Part shown: positions 1 to 5,782 of the stretch, piece by piece | Numbering within the stretch: position 1 is the first letter of the stretch | How the letters are laid out: every line of letters begins with the position of its first letter | Origin: Caldilineaceae bacterium | GTDB lineage: Bacteria > Chloroflexota > Anaerolineae > Caldilineales > Caldilineaceae | Length of the DNA: 6,302 nucleotides | Assembly (NCBI GenBank): GCA_015494005.1 | Contig: WGCB01000447.1 | Location: forward strand, 1 to 6,302 | Direction: 5' to 3' | Program-made: the position numbers and the translations under genes | The notes under the pieces: generated by a model | What the model was told of the DNA's origin: nothing | What the model saw: the letters and a program-made list of their open reading frames with translations, nothing else | The model's database searches: none

Positions 1-535
1 AGTTGACCCCGGCCGCGCCGTTCACGGCCTGGGCCCCCAGGGAAAGCCAGACCGGCGCCAGGCTGGCCCCATAGCAGTTGACGCCGTAGACCATGCGCAG
101 ATCCAGGAGGGCGGGGTTGTGCTGGTAGGCCGCCACCAGGGGGTGGAAGGTGGCCTGGTCCACCAGGGCCTGGTTCCTGTAGCCCACCAGGGCCCCCTCC
201 AGGCCGTGGACCAGGAGCAGGAGGTCCACCTGGTGGGTCAGGCTGGTCCGCAGGAGTGTGTTGGCCAGCTCCGGACCGGTGGCCTGGGCGTCCTCCAGGA
301 CGATCACCCGATGGTAGCGGCGATGGGCGCCCAGGAGACGCAACAGCAGCTTGGCGTACTCCTCGGTCACGTAGTCGATGAGGTCCATGCCCCACTGGGG
401 CAGGGGCACCCCCAGGATGTGACCCACATTCTCCAGGAAGACCACCAGGGCCAGGGGTTTGGGTATCCGTGTCTTGTTCTGGGCCCGATCATCCAGGGGG
501 TCGGGTAGGTCCACCCGCTCTGCTCTGTTCTCCAA
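1..535 (-). CDS. Hypothetical protein, possible caspase-like (clan CD) fold; 3' end outside window
   Basis: I do not recognise this gene by name. The frame is open from an in-frame TGA at 578-580 to the left edge, giving 178 codons from TTG at 533-535. I chose TTG because GGGGAG lies 4 bases upstream; GTG at 545-547 is the alternative and would add four residues. Residues 1-25 are polar. Residues 27-34 (KPLALVVF) look like a beta strand, followed by a helical stretch and a second strand at 76-80 (RVIVL). A third strand (VDLLLLVHG) ends in His110-Gly111. A fourth (LRMVYGVNCYG) ends in Cys154, followed by a helix and the GAQAVNG segment. Strand-His-Gly, about 44 residues, then strand-Cys and 'GA..V.G' is the layout of CHAT, gingipain-like and DUF4347 domains in clan CD. 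That assignment is inference from motif spacing only. The gene is downstream of a palindrome and separate from the 107-residue gene. Confidence 0.72.
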   Translation of the reverse strand, partial: MENRAERVDLPDPLDDRAQNKTRIPKPLALVVFLENVGHILGVPLPQWGMDLIDYVTEEYAKLLLRLLGAHRRYHRVIVLEDAQATGPELANTLLRTSLTHQVDLLLLVHGLEGALVGYRNQALVDQATFHPLVAAYQHNPALLDLRMVYGVNCYGASLAPVWLSLGAQAVNGAAGVN

Positions 536-599
536 GTCGCTCCCCACATTCCACAGCGATCCAATCGATATCGGTGTTCACCCCGGTCTGTCCACGCGC

Positions 600-644
600 A
601 CAGGTCGGGGGCTCCCAAACACTACCCGGGAACCCCCGACCTGT
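600..644 (-). repeat. Long inverted repeat: terminator-like hairpin or operator
   Basis: Arms 601-616 and 628-643 pair over 16 positions, extended by an A-T pair at 600/644, around an 11-base loop (617-627). The one imperfect position is C612 facing A632 on the plus strand. On a minus-strand RNA it becomes a G-U wobble, so the hairpin is unbroken in the direction in which the genes are transcribed. It starts 40 bases past the stop of the 107-residue gene, which suits a terminator, but no U-run follows. It also overlaps a promoter-like -35/-10 pair, so a dyad operator or a dispersed palindromic element is equally possible. Only one copy is present in this window. Confidence 0.75.
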
Positions 645-647
645 CAA
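619..647 (-). promoter_or_regulatory. Possible sigma70-like promoter for the left-edge gene
   Basis: On the minus strand a perfect -35 TTGACA (642-647) is followed, after a 17-base spacer, by TAGTGT (619-624), which matches the -10 consensus at three of six positions including the first two and the last. The predicted start near 612 leaves a leader of about 75 bases before TTG at 535. The spacer and start region are made of the arms of the palindrome at 600-644, so the two signals cannot act independently. The weak -10 keeps confidence low. Confidence 0.4.
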
Positions 648-683
648 CTGCTGCGGATAGCCGGTGCCTGGCCGTTCCGCGCT

Positions 684-1007
684 CTAGAGCTGCACCCGGC
701 CGTTGGCTTTGACGGCCCGCACCTGGAAGTTCTCCACGTAGGGCTCCAGCCCCGCCACCAGTTCCCGCCACTCCCCGGACTGGGTGATCTCCCGGGCCTT
801 CTCCAGGTCCGAGACGATGCCGCCACCCAGGATCTGGGGCGCGTCTCCCCAGAGGGTGTACCAGGCGTCGGTGATGCGCAGGCCCAGCCGAGCCAGGCCC
901 GGGGCCAGGGTCTGCATGACGTAGCGCTGGCAGGCCTCTTCCTTGCCCCGGCGCATATCGTAGCTGAGTAGAATTTTCACCATGGTGCTTTTGCGAACAT
1001 CAGCCAT
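684..1007 (-). CDS. Conserved small protein, probable dimeric alpha/beta-barrel (ferredoxin-like) fold
   Basis: This is a 107-residue soluble protein with no signal peptide or membrane segment. Function unknown. Strand-helix-strand-strand-helix-strand order can be read: a strand at 9-16 (MVKILLSY), a helix over about 21-41 (GKEEACQRYV onward), strands around 43-52 (LRITDAWYTL) and 57-64 (PQILGGGI), a helix at 67-88, and a last strand at 92-100 (ENFQVRAVK). This order and length suit the dimeric alpha/beta-barrel superfamily (NIPSNAP, EthD and ABM-like proteins), but no catalytic residue can be named. Start: ATG at 1005-1007 has GAGGAG (1015-1020) 7 bases upstream. A longer in-frame ATG at 1028 has no ribosome site, and MVKILL at residue 9 is a possible later start. 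It stops with TAG at 684-686 and has its own predicted promoter at 1074-1082, so it appears monocistronic. Confidence 0.85.
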   Translation of the reverse strand: MADVRKSTMVKILLSYDMRRGKEEACQRYVMQTLAPGLARLGLRITDAWYTLWGDAPQILGGGIVSDLEKAREITQSGEWRELVAGLEPYVENFQVRAVKANGRVQL

Positions 1008-1014
1008 TGCGGTT

Positions 1015-1020
1015 CTCCTC
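1015..1020 (-). promoter_or_regulatory. Shine-Dalgarno site deciding the start of the 107-residue gene
   Basis: GAGGAG on the minus strand lies 7 bases before ATG at 1005-1007. It favours this start over the in-frame ATG at 1026-1028, which sits upstream of the site and lacks one of its own. Confidence 0.7.
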
Positions 1021-1027
1021 GAGGTCA

Positions 1028-1063
1028 TCGTCGACGTGTGTGTCGATGTGATCGTCGATTTCC
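1028..1063. repeat. Three degenerate tandem 12-bp repeats
   Basis: GTCGA recurs at exactly 12-base spacing on the plus strand (1030, 1042, 1054), and ATCGTCGA is present twice (1027-1034, 1051-1058). The stretch lies between the predicted -10 box and the ribosome site of the 107-residue gene, hence in its 5' leader. It could be a protein-binding array. Read on the minus strand in the frame ending at TGA 1000-1002, each unit encodes a four-residue acidic repeat (IDDH, IDTH, VDDD), so it could instead be a remnant or piece of coding sequence. Confidence 0.55.
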
Positions 1064-1073
1064 TTCTGGCTGA

Positions 1074-1082
1074 AGTATATCA
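1074..1082 (-). promoter_or_regulatory. Extended -10 promoter for the 107-residue gene
   Basis: The minus strand reads TG-A-TATACT, an extended -10 element with five of six consensus matches. The same TATACT with upstream TG is found at the promoter of the PucC-like gene. No good -35 lies at 16-18 bases (nearest TTGCCT is about 21 bases away), as is tolerated for extended -10 promoters. Transcription would begin near 1067, giving a leader of about 60 bases that contains the 12-bp repeats. Confidence 0.5.
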
Positions 1083-1137
1083 CACACTTCCTGCTCGAGT
1101 AGGCAAGCAAAATTCCCTTTTTTCTAGGACAATGGGG

Positions 1138-2445
1138 CTATCCACCCCCGGCCAGGGAGAGGGCCTCGTGCAGGCGTAGCTCGGCGTTGCGACGGAACTC
1201 GCCCACGTCGATGTAGCGGAAGAGCCAGATGGCCAGCAGCAGCCCCAGGATCTCCATGCCGAAGACCGCCACATAGCCCACCACCGGGTTCCCGGTCAGG
1301 GCCAGGATGCCATCCCGGAGCAGGCCGCTGACCATATTTCCCACCGCCTGCCCGGCGAAGTTGGCCACCCCCCAGGCGCCGATGTAAAGACCCGCAGCCT
1401 GGGGCACGGTCATGTCCAGCATGAAGCTCAGGTTGCTCACGGTCATCAGGCCGCCACCCAGGCCCAGGAGGAAAACTGAGGCCATGAAGGGGCCAGGCAG
1501 GCCCAGGATCCCCGTCACGGAGATGAGGGCGAAGGCCAGGGCCGCCACCGCCGCCCCCAGGTTGGCGCTGCGTTTCTTGCCCAGCCGCTTCAGCAGGGGC
1601 AGGCTGCCTGTCAGGGTGATGAAGACCCCTGCGCCCCAGATGGAGGTGAGCCGGGAGGTCATGGCCACGGACATCCCCAGGGCTTCCGCGCCGAAGGGCT
1701 CCAGGAGCACGTCCTGGGCGTGGATGCTCACCAGCACCAGAAGGAGGTAGGCGAAGAAACGCCGGGCCACCGGGTTCTGGGCCAGGAGGCGGAAGGCGAC
1801 TACCGGGTTGTCCGCGGTGTTGTGGACCGGGCCCTCCCGGCTGTCCGCGGGGGGCTCCACCCCCAGGCCGCCCAGCAGGACCAGCATGGACGAGACCAGC
1901 CAGACTGCGCCGAAAGCGGTGTAGAGGGCCTGCTCCGAGTAGGGCTGGAGCATCTGGGCCAGGCCCAGGCTCACGGCGATGGTGGAGAGGATCATCACCG
2001 TCCACATGACGCTGATGGCCCGGCTGCGCCACTGCTCGTCCGCCAGCTCGGTGAGGAGGGAGAGATAGCTCACCGAGGCCGCGTTCACCCCCACGCCCCA
2101 CAGGGCGAACGCCATCACCGCGGCCAGCAGGCCCAGCCCGAAGTCGCTGACCATCCAGTAGGCGGCATGGGCGGTGAAGTAGCTGCCCAGGGCTGCCATC
2201 AGCCCACCGGCCAGGATCCAGGGCAACCGGTGCCGGTTGAAGAGGGGATGCCGGTCGGCCCAGTTGCCGATGGAGACCTGCAGGGGGGAGAGCAGGTAGG
2301 GGAGGGCCACCAGGAAGGAGACCAGGAAGGCGGGCATGCCCAGGTCGGCGATCATCACCCGGTTCAGGGTGCTGGTCACCGGCACCACGGTGATGGAGAC
2401 GCCCACGTGGATCAGGGTGAGTTGGATGACCTTACGCCAGTTCAT
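1138..2445 (-). CDS. PucC / BCD-family major facilitator transporter
   Basis: This 435-residue inner-membrane protein has about 12 hydrophobic segments and a central hydrophilic loop near 196-225, the usual major facilitator build. The family call rests on segments I recognise from PucC/LhaA/Bch2 proteins: residues 28-36 (NRVMIADLG), the loop between helices 2 and 3 with GNWADRHP (60-67) and RHRLPWI (71-77), and QDVLLEPFG (244-252) followed by LGMSV, the most diagnostic stretch. Characterised members aid assembly of light-harvesting complexes or carry (bacterio)chlorophyll pigments; the substrate of homologues outside phototrophs is not known. Start: ATG 2443-2445 has no Shine-Dalgarno site but sits six bases after a -10 box, so translation is probably leaderless; a TTG at 2479-2481 in the same frame is part of the -35 box. 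TAG stop at 1138-1140. It is separated from the glycosyltransferase operon by its own promoter. Confidence 0.93.
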   Translation of the reverse strand: MNWRKVIQLTLIHVGVSITVVPVTSTLNRVMIADLGMPAFLVSFLVALPYLLSPLQVSIGNWADRHPLFNRHRLPWILAGGLMAALGSYFTAHAAYWMVSDFGLGLLAAVMAFALWGVGVNAASVSYLSLLTELADEQWRSRAISVMWTVMILSTIAVSLGLAQMLQPYSEQALYTAFGAVWLVSSMLVLLGGLGVEPPADSREGPVHNTADNPVVAFRLLAQNPVARRFFAYLLLVLVSIHAQDVLLEPFGAEALGMSVAMTSRLTSIWGAGVFITLTGSLPLLKRLGKKRSANLGAAVAALAFALISVTGILGLPGPFMASVFLLGLGGGLMTVSNLSFMLDMTVPQAAGLYIGAWGVANFAGQAVGNMVSGLLRDGILALTGNPVVGYVAVFGMEILGLLLAIWLFRYIDVGEFRRNAELRLHEALSLAGGG

Positions 2446-2451
2446 GGACGC

Positions 2452-2481
2452 AGTATAGCATAGACTGGGTGAGGATTTCAA
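2452..2481 (-). promoter_or_regulatory. Strong sigma70-like promoter giving a leaderless PucC-family mRNA
   Basis: On the minus strand: -35 TTGAAA (2476-2481, five of six consensus), an 18-base spacer that ends with the extended element TGC (2458-2460), and -10 TATACT (2452-2457, five of six). Six bases separate the -10 from ATG at 2445, so initiation about seven bases downstream would fall on the A of the start codon. The absence of a Shine-Dalgarno site agrees with this. Confidence 0.7.
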
Positions 2482-2515
2482 AGCTTTCCTGGGGCTTTTT
2501 CGGCGCTGGGAAGCT
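2482..2515 (-). terminator. Weak hairpin after the glycosyltransferase operon
   Basis: AGCTTTCC (2482-2489) and GGGAAGCT (2508-2515) can pair over eight positions. One position is a mismatch on the minus-strand RNA and the loop is 18 bases. It begins at the stop codon of the last glycosyltransferase gene and is the only structure between it and the next promoter. A run of five A lies in the loop and there is no U-run after the stem, so an intrinsic terminator is doubtful. Confidence 0.2.
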
Positions 2516-3681
2516 CAGCCCGCCACTCCTCGGTAGATGGCCAGGGTCTGGCGAGCCGTCTCCTGCCAGGAGAAGCGAGCCGCCTGGGCCAGGCTCTTCT
2601 GGGCCAAGGCCCGGGCCAGGGACGGATCGTCCAGGAGCCGCCGCAGCTGGGCCGCCAGCTCCTCGGGCCGGTCCGGATGGAAGAAGAGGGCCGCCTCCCC
2701 GGCCACCTGGGGCAGGCTGGAGGTGCCGGCGCAGATCACCGGCGCGCCGCAGGCCATGGCCTCCAGGACAGGCAGGCCGAAGCCCTCGTAGCGGCTGGGA
2801 AAGAGGAAGGCGGTGCAGCCGCTGTAGAGGCCCGGCAGGTCATCCTCCGCCACCGGCCCCAGGAAGCGCACCCGGCCCTCCAGCCCCAGCTCTCGGACCC
2901 GCTGCTTGGCCTGGGGGTAGCGTGGGTCCCAGGCCCCGGCGATGGCCAGGGGCGGCGTGGGGCCCTGGGCCGTCACCCGAGCGAAGGCCTCCACCAGGGT
3001 GAGCAGGTTCTTGTGGGGCTTGTTGATGCCCAGGTAGAGCAGGTACTCCGAGGGCAGGCCGAGCTTCCGCCGCACCCGGGCCACCTCCTCCCGGGGCTGG
3101 GGACGGAAATGGCTCTCTGGGGCATGGGGAATGGCGGTCACCTGCTGGGGGTGGAGGGAGAAGTGGGCCAGTAGATCCTGGCGGCTGACCTGGGAGACGG
3201 TAATCACGTGTTGGGCGGCGCGTAGAGCCAGCCAGGTGGTCAGCCGAAAGAGGAGCCGGGCGCGCCAGGAGACGGTCTCGGGGAAGAGCAGGGGGATCAG
3301 ATCGTGGAGGGTCACCACCGTGGGCAGGCCTGGCCGGTAGGGCATGAGGTAGTAGGGGCTGTGGTAGAGGGAGGGGGGCGGAGCGAGCGGGCGATTGGGG
3401 AATTGGGCGCGAGTGTTCTCCACCAGGTGCCGCAGCAGCCGGGGAAGGGTCCACTGCTGGCGGAGGGAGAAAGGCGAGACCGGGGCAGGCGCCACCGTCA
3501 CCTGGGGACCGGCCAGGAGGGATGGGTCCCAGGCCGTGGGATCCGTCGGGTTCCAGAGGAGGGTCAGAGCCTCCTCCGGGGCCAGCTGGGCGGCCAGGGC
3601 CGGCGCCAGGTTGCGGACCATGCGTCCGATGCCCGGGAAGTGGGCCGTGGCCGTGCGTGCATCCAGGACGAAATGGCTCAC
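2515..3681 (-). CDS. Glycosyltransferase family 4 (GT-B fold)
   Basis: This 388-residue cytoplasmic or membrane-associated enzyme would transfer a sugar from a nucleotide-sugar donor to a growing glycan. The N-terminal Rossmann domain (about 1-195) has the glycine-rich GIGRM near residue 17 and VTLHDLIPLLFPE (123-135) followed by TVSQVSRQDL (161-170), all usual in GT4 enzymes of the mannosyltransferase type. The C-terminal domain holds LYLGINKPHKNL (215-226), VRFLGPV (271-277) and the donor-site E-x7-E motif, Glu299 and Glu307, within RYEGFGLPVLEAMACG. Length is normal and all key residues are present. Start: GTG 3679-3681, preceded by GGGAGG (3688-3693) with six bases between, and overlapping the TGA of the membrane enzyme as GTGA. 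The frame stays open far upstream (to about 4986), but only across the neighbouring gene, in a different frame. Last gene of the operon. Donor sugar cannot be told from the sequence. Confidence 0.95.
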   Translation of the reverse strand: MSHFVLDARTATAHFPGIGRMVRNLAPALAAQLAPEEALTLLWNPTDPTAWDPSLLAGPQVTVAPAPVSPFSLRQQWTLPRLLRHLVENTRAQFPNRPLAPPPSLYHSPYYLMPYRPGLPTVVTLHDLIPLLFPETVSWRARLLFRLTTWLALRAAQHVITVSQVSRQDLLAHFSLHPQQVTAIPHAPESHFRPQPREEVARVRRKLGLPSEYLLYLGINKPHKNLLTLVEAFARVTAQGPTPPLAIAGAWDPRYPQAKQRVRELGLEGRVRFLGPVAEDDLPGLYSGCTAFLFPSRYEGFGLPVLEAMACGAPVICAGTSSLPQVAGEAALFFHPDRPEELAAQLRRLLDDPSLARALAQKSLAQAARFSWQETARQTLAIYRGVAG

Positions 3682-4946
3682 GTCCCACCTCCCGGTGTCG
3701 GTCGGGGAAGGGCCTGGACCATGCCAGCCATCAACAGCAGCACGGCCAGGACGCCGGATCCCGTGGCCAGGGGCGCCCACGGCCAGGGCAGCACCAGCAC
3801 CCACAGGTGGGTCAGCCGGGCCGCGCCGGCCAGGAGATAGCCCGTCACCGCGATGCGACGGCCCCGCTCCCCCTGTCCCCACAGCCAGGCCATGGCCGGC
3901 AGCAGGAGGGCGTGGTTGTAGCGCTCCATGTGGGGGAAGGCCAGGAGCCCCAGCAGCACCCACAGGTAGAAGGCTGGTTCGTCCGCTTCCGGCCGGGTGC
4001 GCCAGAGGGTCCACACGGTCGCTCCGGCCACGGCCGTCAGGATCAGGTACCCGGCTGTCCGCACCGCCGCCGGGGCCAGATCCCAGGCGGGGTCCCAGCG
4101 GACTGGATGTCGCTCGTTGGGGTTCAGCCCTGGGACCGCGAAGGATTGGGGCAGGGTCAGCCGCGCCCACCAGGCCATCCATGCCTGGTCGTCCACGTTC
4201 ACCTGCTCCGTGGCAGCGGTGACCCGGGCAGGCAGATACGCCCGCCAGTAGCGCAGGCTTGTCTCTGGCTGGGCCAAACTCACCGCCAGGAAAATGGCCC
4301 CGGTCAGCAGCAGGGACAGGGCCAAGGTTCGCCAGCGCCGCCGCAGAACGAGGGCGCCCGTCCAGAAAGCCGGATAGAGCTTCGCCGCCACGGCGAGTGC
4401 CTGGCCTGCCGCCCCGCGGAACAGGGTTTGCCGGCCCGGCGTGGACAGGCTGCGACCGATCACCAGGGCGGCCAGGAGCAGCACGGTGCTGGTCTGCCCC
4501 AGGGTCAGGTCCAGGAAGACGGGGCCGAAGGTGACGGTCACGGCCAGGACGGCCCAGCGTCCGATCCCGTCGATGCCTGCCAGCTCTGCCAGGCGACGGC
4601 CGCACCAGGCGAGGATGGCCAGTTGCAGGAGCAGCCAGGCCCAGGCAGCCGTGGGGAAGGGCAACAAGGTCAAAGGCTGGAGCAGGAAGGGCCAAGGGGG
4701 CGGATTGAAAACGGGCGGCGGATGGAAGGGCATCCCCGAGGCGGTCCGCAGCGCGTCCACGAAGGCCGCGTCGGGGAAATAGGGCGAGAGGCCCTGGCGC
4801 ATGGCGGCGGCGGCCGCGTAGAAAGCCCCGAAGTCCACCAGTTTGGGATAGGGCCAGAAGGTGTCCAGGCGCAGGAGGGCCGTCCCCCCGTGGATGGCCA
4901 GGGCCAGGAGTGCGATGCCTCGCCAGAAAAGTCCCTGCTTGCTCAC
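3678..4946 (-). CDS. Polytopic membrane glycosyltransferase, GT87 / DUF2029 type
   Basis: A 422-residue integral membrane protein with roughly nine to eleven hydrophobic helices. GT-C family enzymes of the GT87/DUF2029 type (mycobacterial PimE is the known example) take mannose from a polyprenyl-phosphate carrier on the outer face of the membrane. Family signs: an Asp in the first outer loop (VDFGAFY, Asp38, candidate catalytic base) followed by QGLSPY (51-56), [13 protein letters not shown] (80-92), GQTSTVLLL (150-158), and AAKLYPAFW (187-195) before a basic RRRWR. A late segment [12 protein letters not shown] (339-350) fits the final periplasmic loop. Start: GTG 4944-4946, overlapping the GT2 stop as GTGA, with AGGGG (4954-4958) seven bases upstream. 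A longer reading of this frame into the GT2 gene is not supported. It stops with TGA at 3678-3680. Sugar and acceptor are inferred only. Confidence 0.9.
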   Translation of the reverse strand: MSKQGLFWRGIALLALAIHGGTALLRLDTFWPYPKLVDFGAFYAAAAAMRQGLSPYFPDAAFVDALRTASGMPFHPPPVFNPPPWPFLLQPLTLLPFPTAAWAWLLLQLAILAWCGRRLAELAGIDGIGRWAVLAVTVTFGPVFLDLTLGQTSTVLLLAALVIGRSLSTPGRQTLFRGAAGQALAVAAKLYPAFWTGALVLRRRWRTLALSLLLTGAIFLAVSLAQPETSLRYWRAYLPARVTAATEQVNVDDQAWMAWWARLTLPQSFAVPGLNPNERHPVRWDPAWDLAPAAVRTAGYLILTAVAGATVWTLWRTRPEADEPAFYLWVLLGLLAFPHMERYNHALLLPAMAWLWGQGERGRRIAVTGYLLAGAARLTHLWVLVLPWPWAPLATGSGVLAVLLLMAGMVQALPRPTPGGGT

Positions 4947-5782
4947 TGGCCTGCCCCTTTTGCCCCCAGGAGGAGCCGGTAGCCAAGCCCCAGGGCGTGG
5001 ATGGCCCATCCCCACAGCCGGCCGTAGTGCTTGCGGTAGAAGCGAGCCATGCTCTGGTAGTAAAGCCGGTTGGCTGCGGACCGCCCCGGCTCGCTGGCGC
5101 CCCCCAGGTGGACCACCGGGATGCCCGGGTGGTAGACCACCCGCCAGCCCGCTCGGCGCATGCGCAGGCACCAGTCCACGTCCTCGAAGTAGAGGAAGAA
5201 GCCCTCGTCCAGCAGCCCCACCTGAGCCAGGGCCGCCCGGCGCACGGCCAGGCAGGCCCCGGAGACCCAGTCCACGTCCACGGGATGGTCCACGGCCCAG
5301 TCGTGGAGGGGGGCGCGACCCAACAGCCGCCCCAGGCCCCGGCGCAGGAGGTAGCTTGGCCTGGGCTCGTCCCCGAAGGCGAAGGCCTGGGGCTGGCCGT
5401 CTGGCGTGCGCAGCCCGGCAGAGACCGCGGCCACGTCCGGGTGGGCGGCCAGGTAATCCACCAGAGCCTGGAGGGCCTCCGGCGTCGTCTGCACGTCGCT
5501 GTTGAGGAGGATGACGACCTCGCCCCTGGCCTGGCGGAGGCCCCGATTGTTCCCCGCCGCGTAGCCCCGGTTCTCCGGGCTGGGGATCAGCTGCACCCGG
5601 GGGAACCGGGCCGCCACCGCCTCCGCAGTGCCGTCGGTGGAGCCGTTGTCCACCAGGATCACCTGCCAGCCCCGGTCCAGGATCGGCTCCGCGAAGTGGG
5701 CCAGGCAGTCCAGGGTCAGCTCCCGGGTGTTGTAGGAGAGGATCACCACGCTGGCGGGGATCGGGCGGGTGGGCGCGTTCAT
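4943..5782 (-). CDS. Glycosyltransferase family 2 (GT-A fold), rhamnosyltransferase-like
   Basis: A 279-residue enzyme expected to add a sugar from a nucleotide donor at the cytoplasmic face of the membrane. Motifs in order: VVILSYNT (12-19) opening the GT-A domain, VDNGSTDGT (44-52) for nucleotide binding, [12 protein letters not shown] (71-82), LLNSDV (92-97), which takes the place of the DXD metal site, [11 protein letters not shown] (172-182) in the acceptor region, and [13 protein letters not shown] (195-207) with the probable catalytic acidic residue. This set is characteristic of the WbbL/RfbN-like rhamnosyltransferase branch of GT2, although the donor is not proven. The C-terminus (about 256-273) is hydrophobic and may anchor the protein. 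Start: ATG 5780-5782, with AGGAG (5791-5795) eight bases upstream, overlapping the preceding GT4 stop as ATGA. It ends in TGA 4943-4945, shared with the next start. Confidence 0.95.
   Translation of the reverse strand: MNAPTRPIPASVVILSYNTRELTLDCLAHFAEPILDRGWQVILVDNGSTDGTAEAVAARFPRVQLIPSPENRGYAAGNNRGLRQARGEVVILLNSDVQTTPEALQALVDYLAAHPDVAAVSAGLRTPDGQPQAFAFGDEPRPSYLLRRGLGRLLGRAPLHDWAVDHPVDVDWVSGACLAVRRAALAQVGLLDEGFFLYFEDVDWCLRMRRAGWRVVYHPGIPVVHLGGASEPGRSAANRLYYQSMARFYRKHYGRLWGWAIHALGLGYRLLLGAKGAGQ

Noticed and set aside
119..508. 129-codon open frame on the plus strand at the left end
   Set aside because: Its translation is Gln/Gly/His-rich, like the other antisense shadows, while the minus frame gives a balanced protein with regular strands and helices that stays open to the edge.
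1720..2463. 247-codon open frame on the plus strand opposite the PucC-family gene
   Set aside because: His/Gln/Gly-rich translation with no family features; the minus-strand frame gives a complete 12-helix transporter.
3522..4982. 486-codon open frame on the plus strand
   Set aside because: It is antisense to two recognised glycosyltransferase genes and its translation is Gln/Gly/Pro-rich without domains. High G+C suppresses stop codons in the complementary frame.
3682..4986. Upstream extension of the second GT4 gene to 823 residues in one open frame
   Set aside because: The added N-terminal part is low-complexity Pro/Gly/Arg-rich sequence and lies wholly across the well-supported membrane glycosyltransferase in another frame. 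The GTG at 3681 has a good ribosome site and the family's normal N-terminus follows.
4947..5171. 75-residue N-terminal extension of the membrane glycosyltransferase
   Set aside because: It overlaps the conserved C-terminal part of the GT2 gene and encodes Pro/Gly-rich sequence. The GTGA junction at 4943-4946 matches the other two junctions of the operon.
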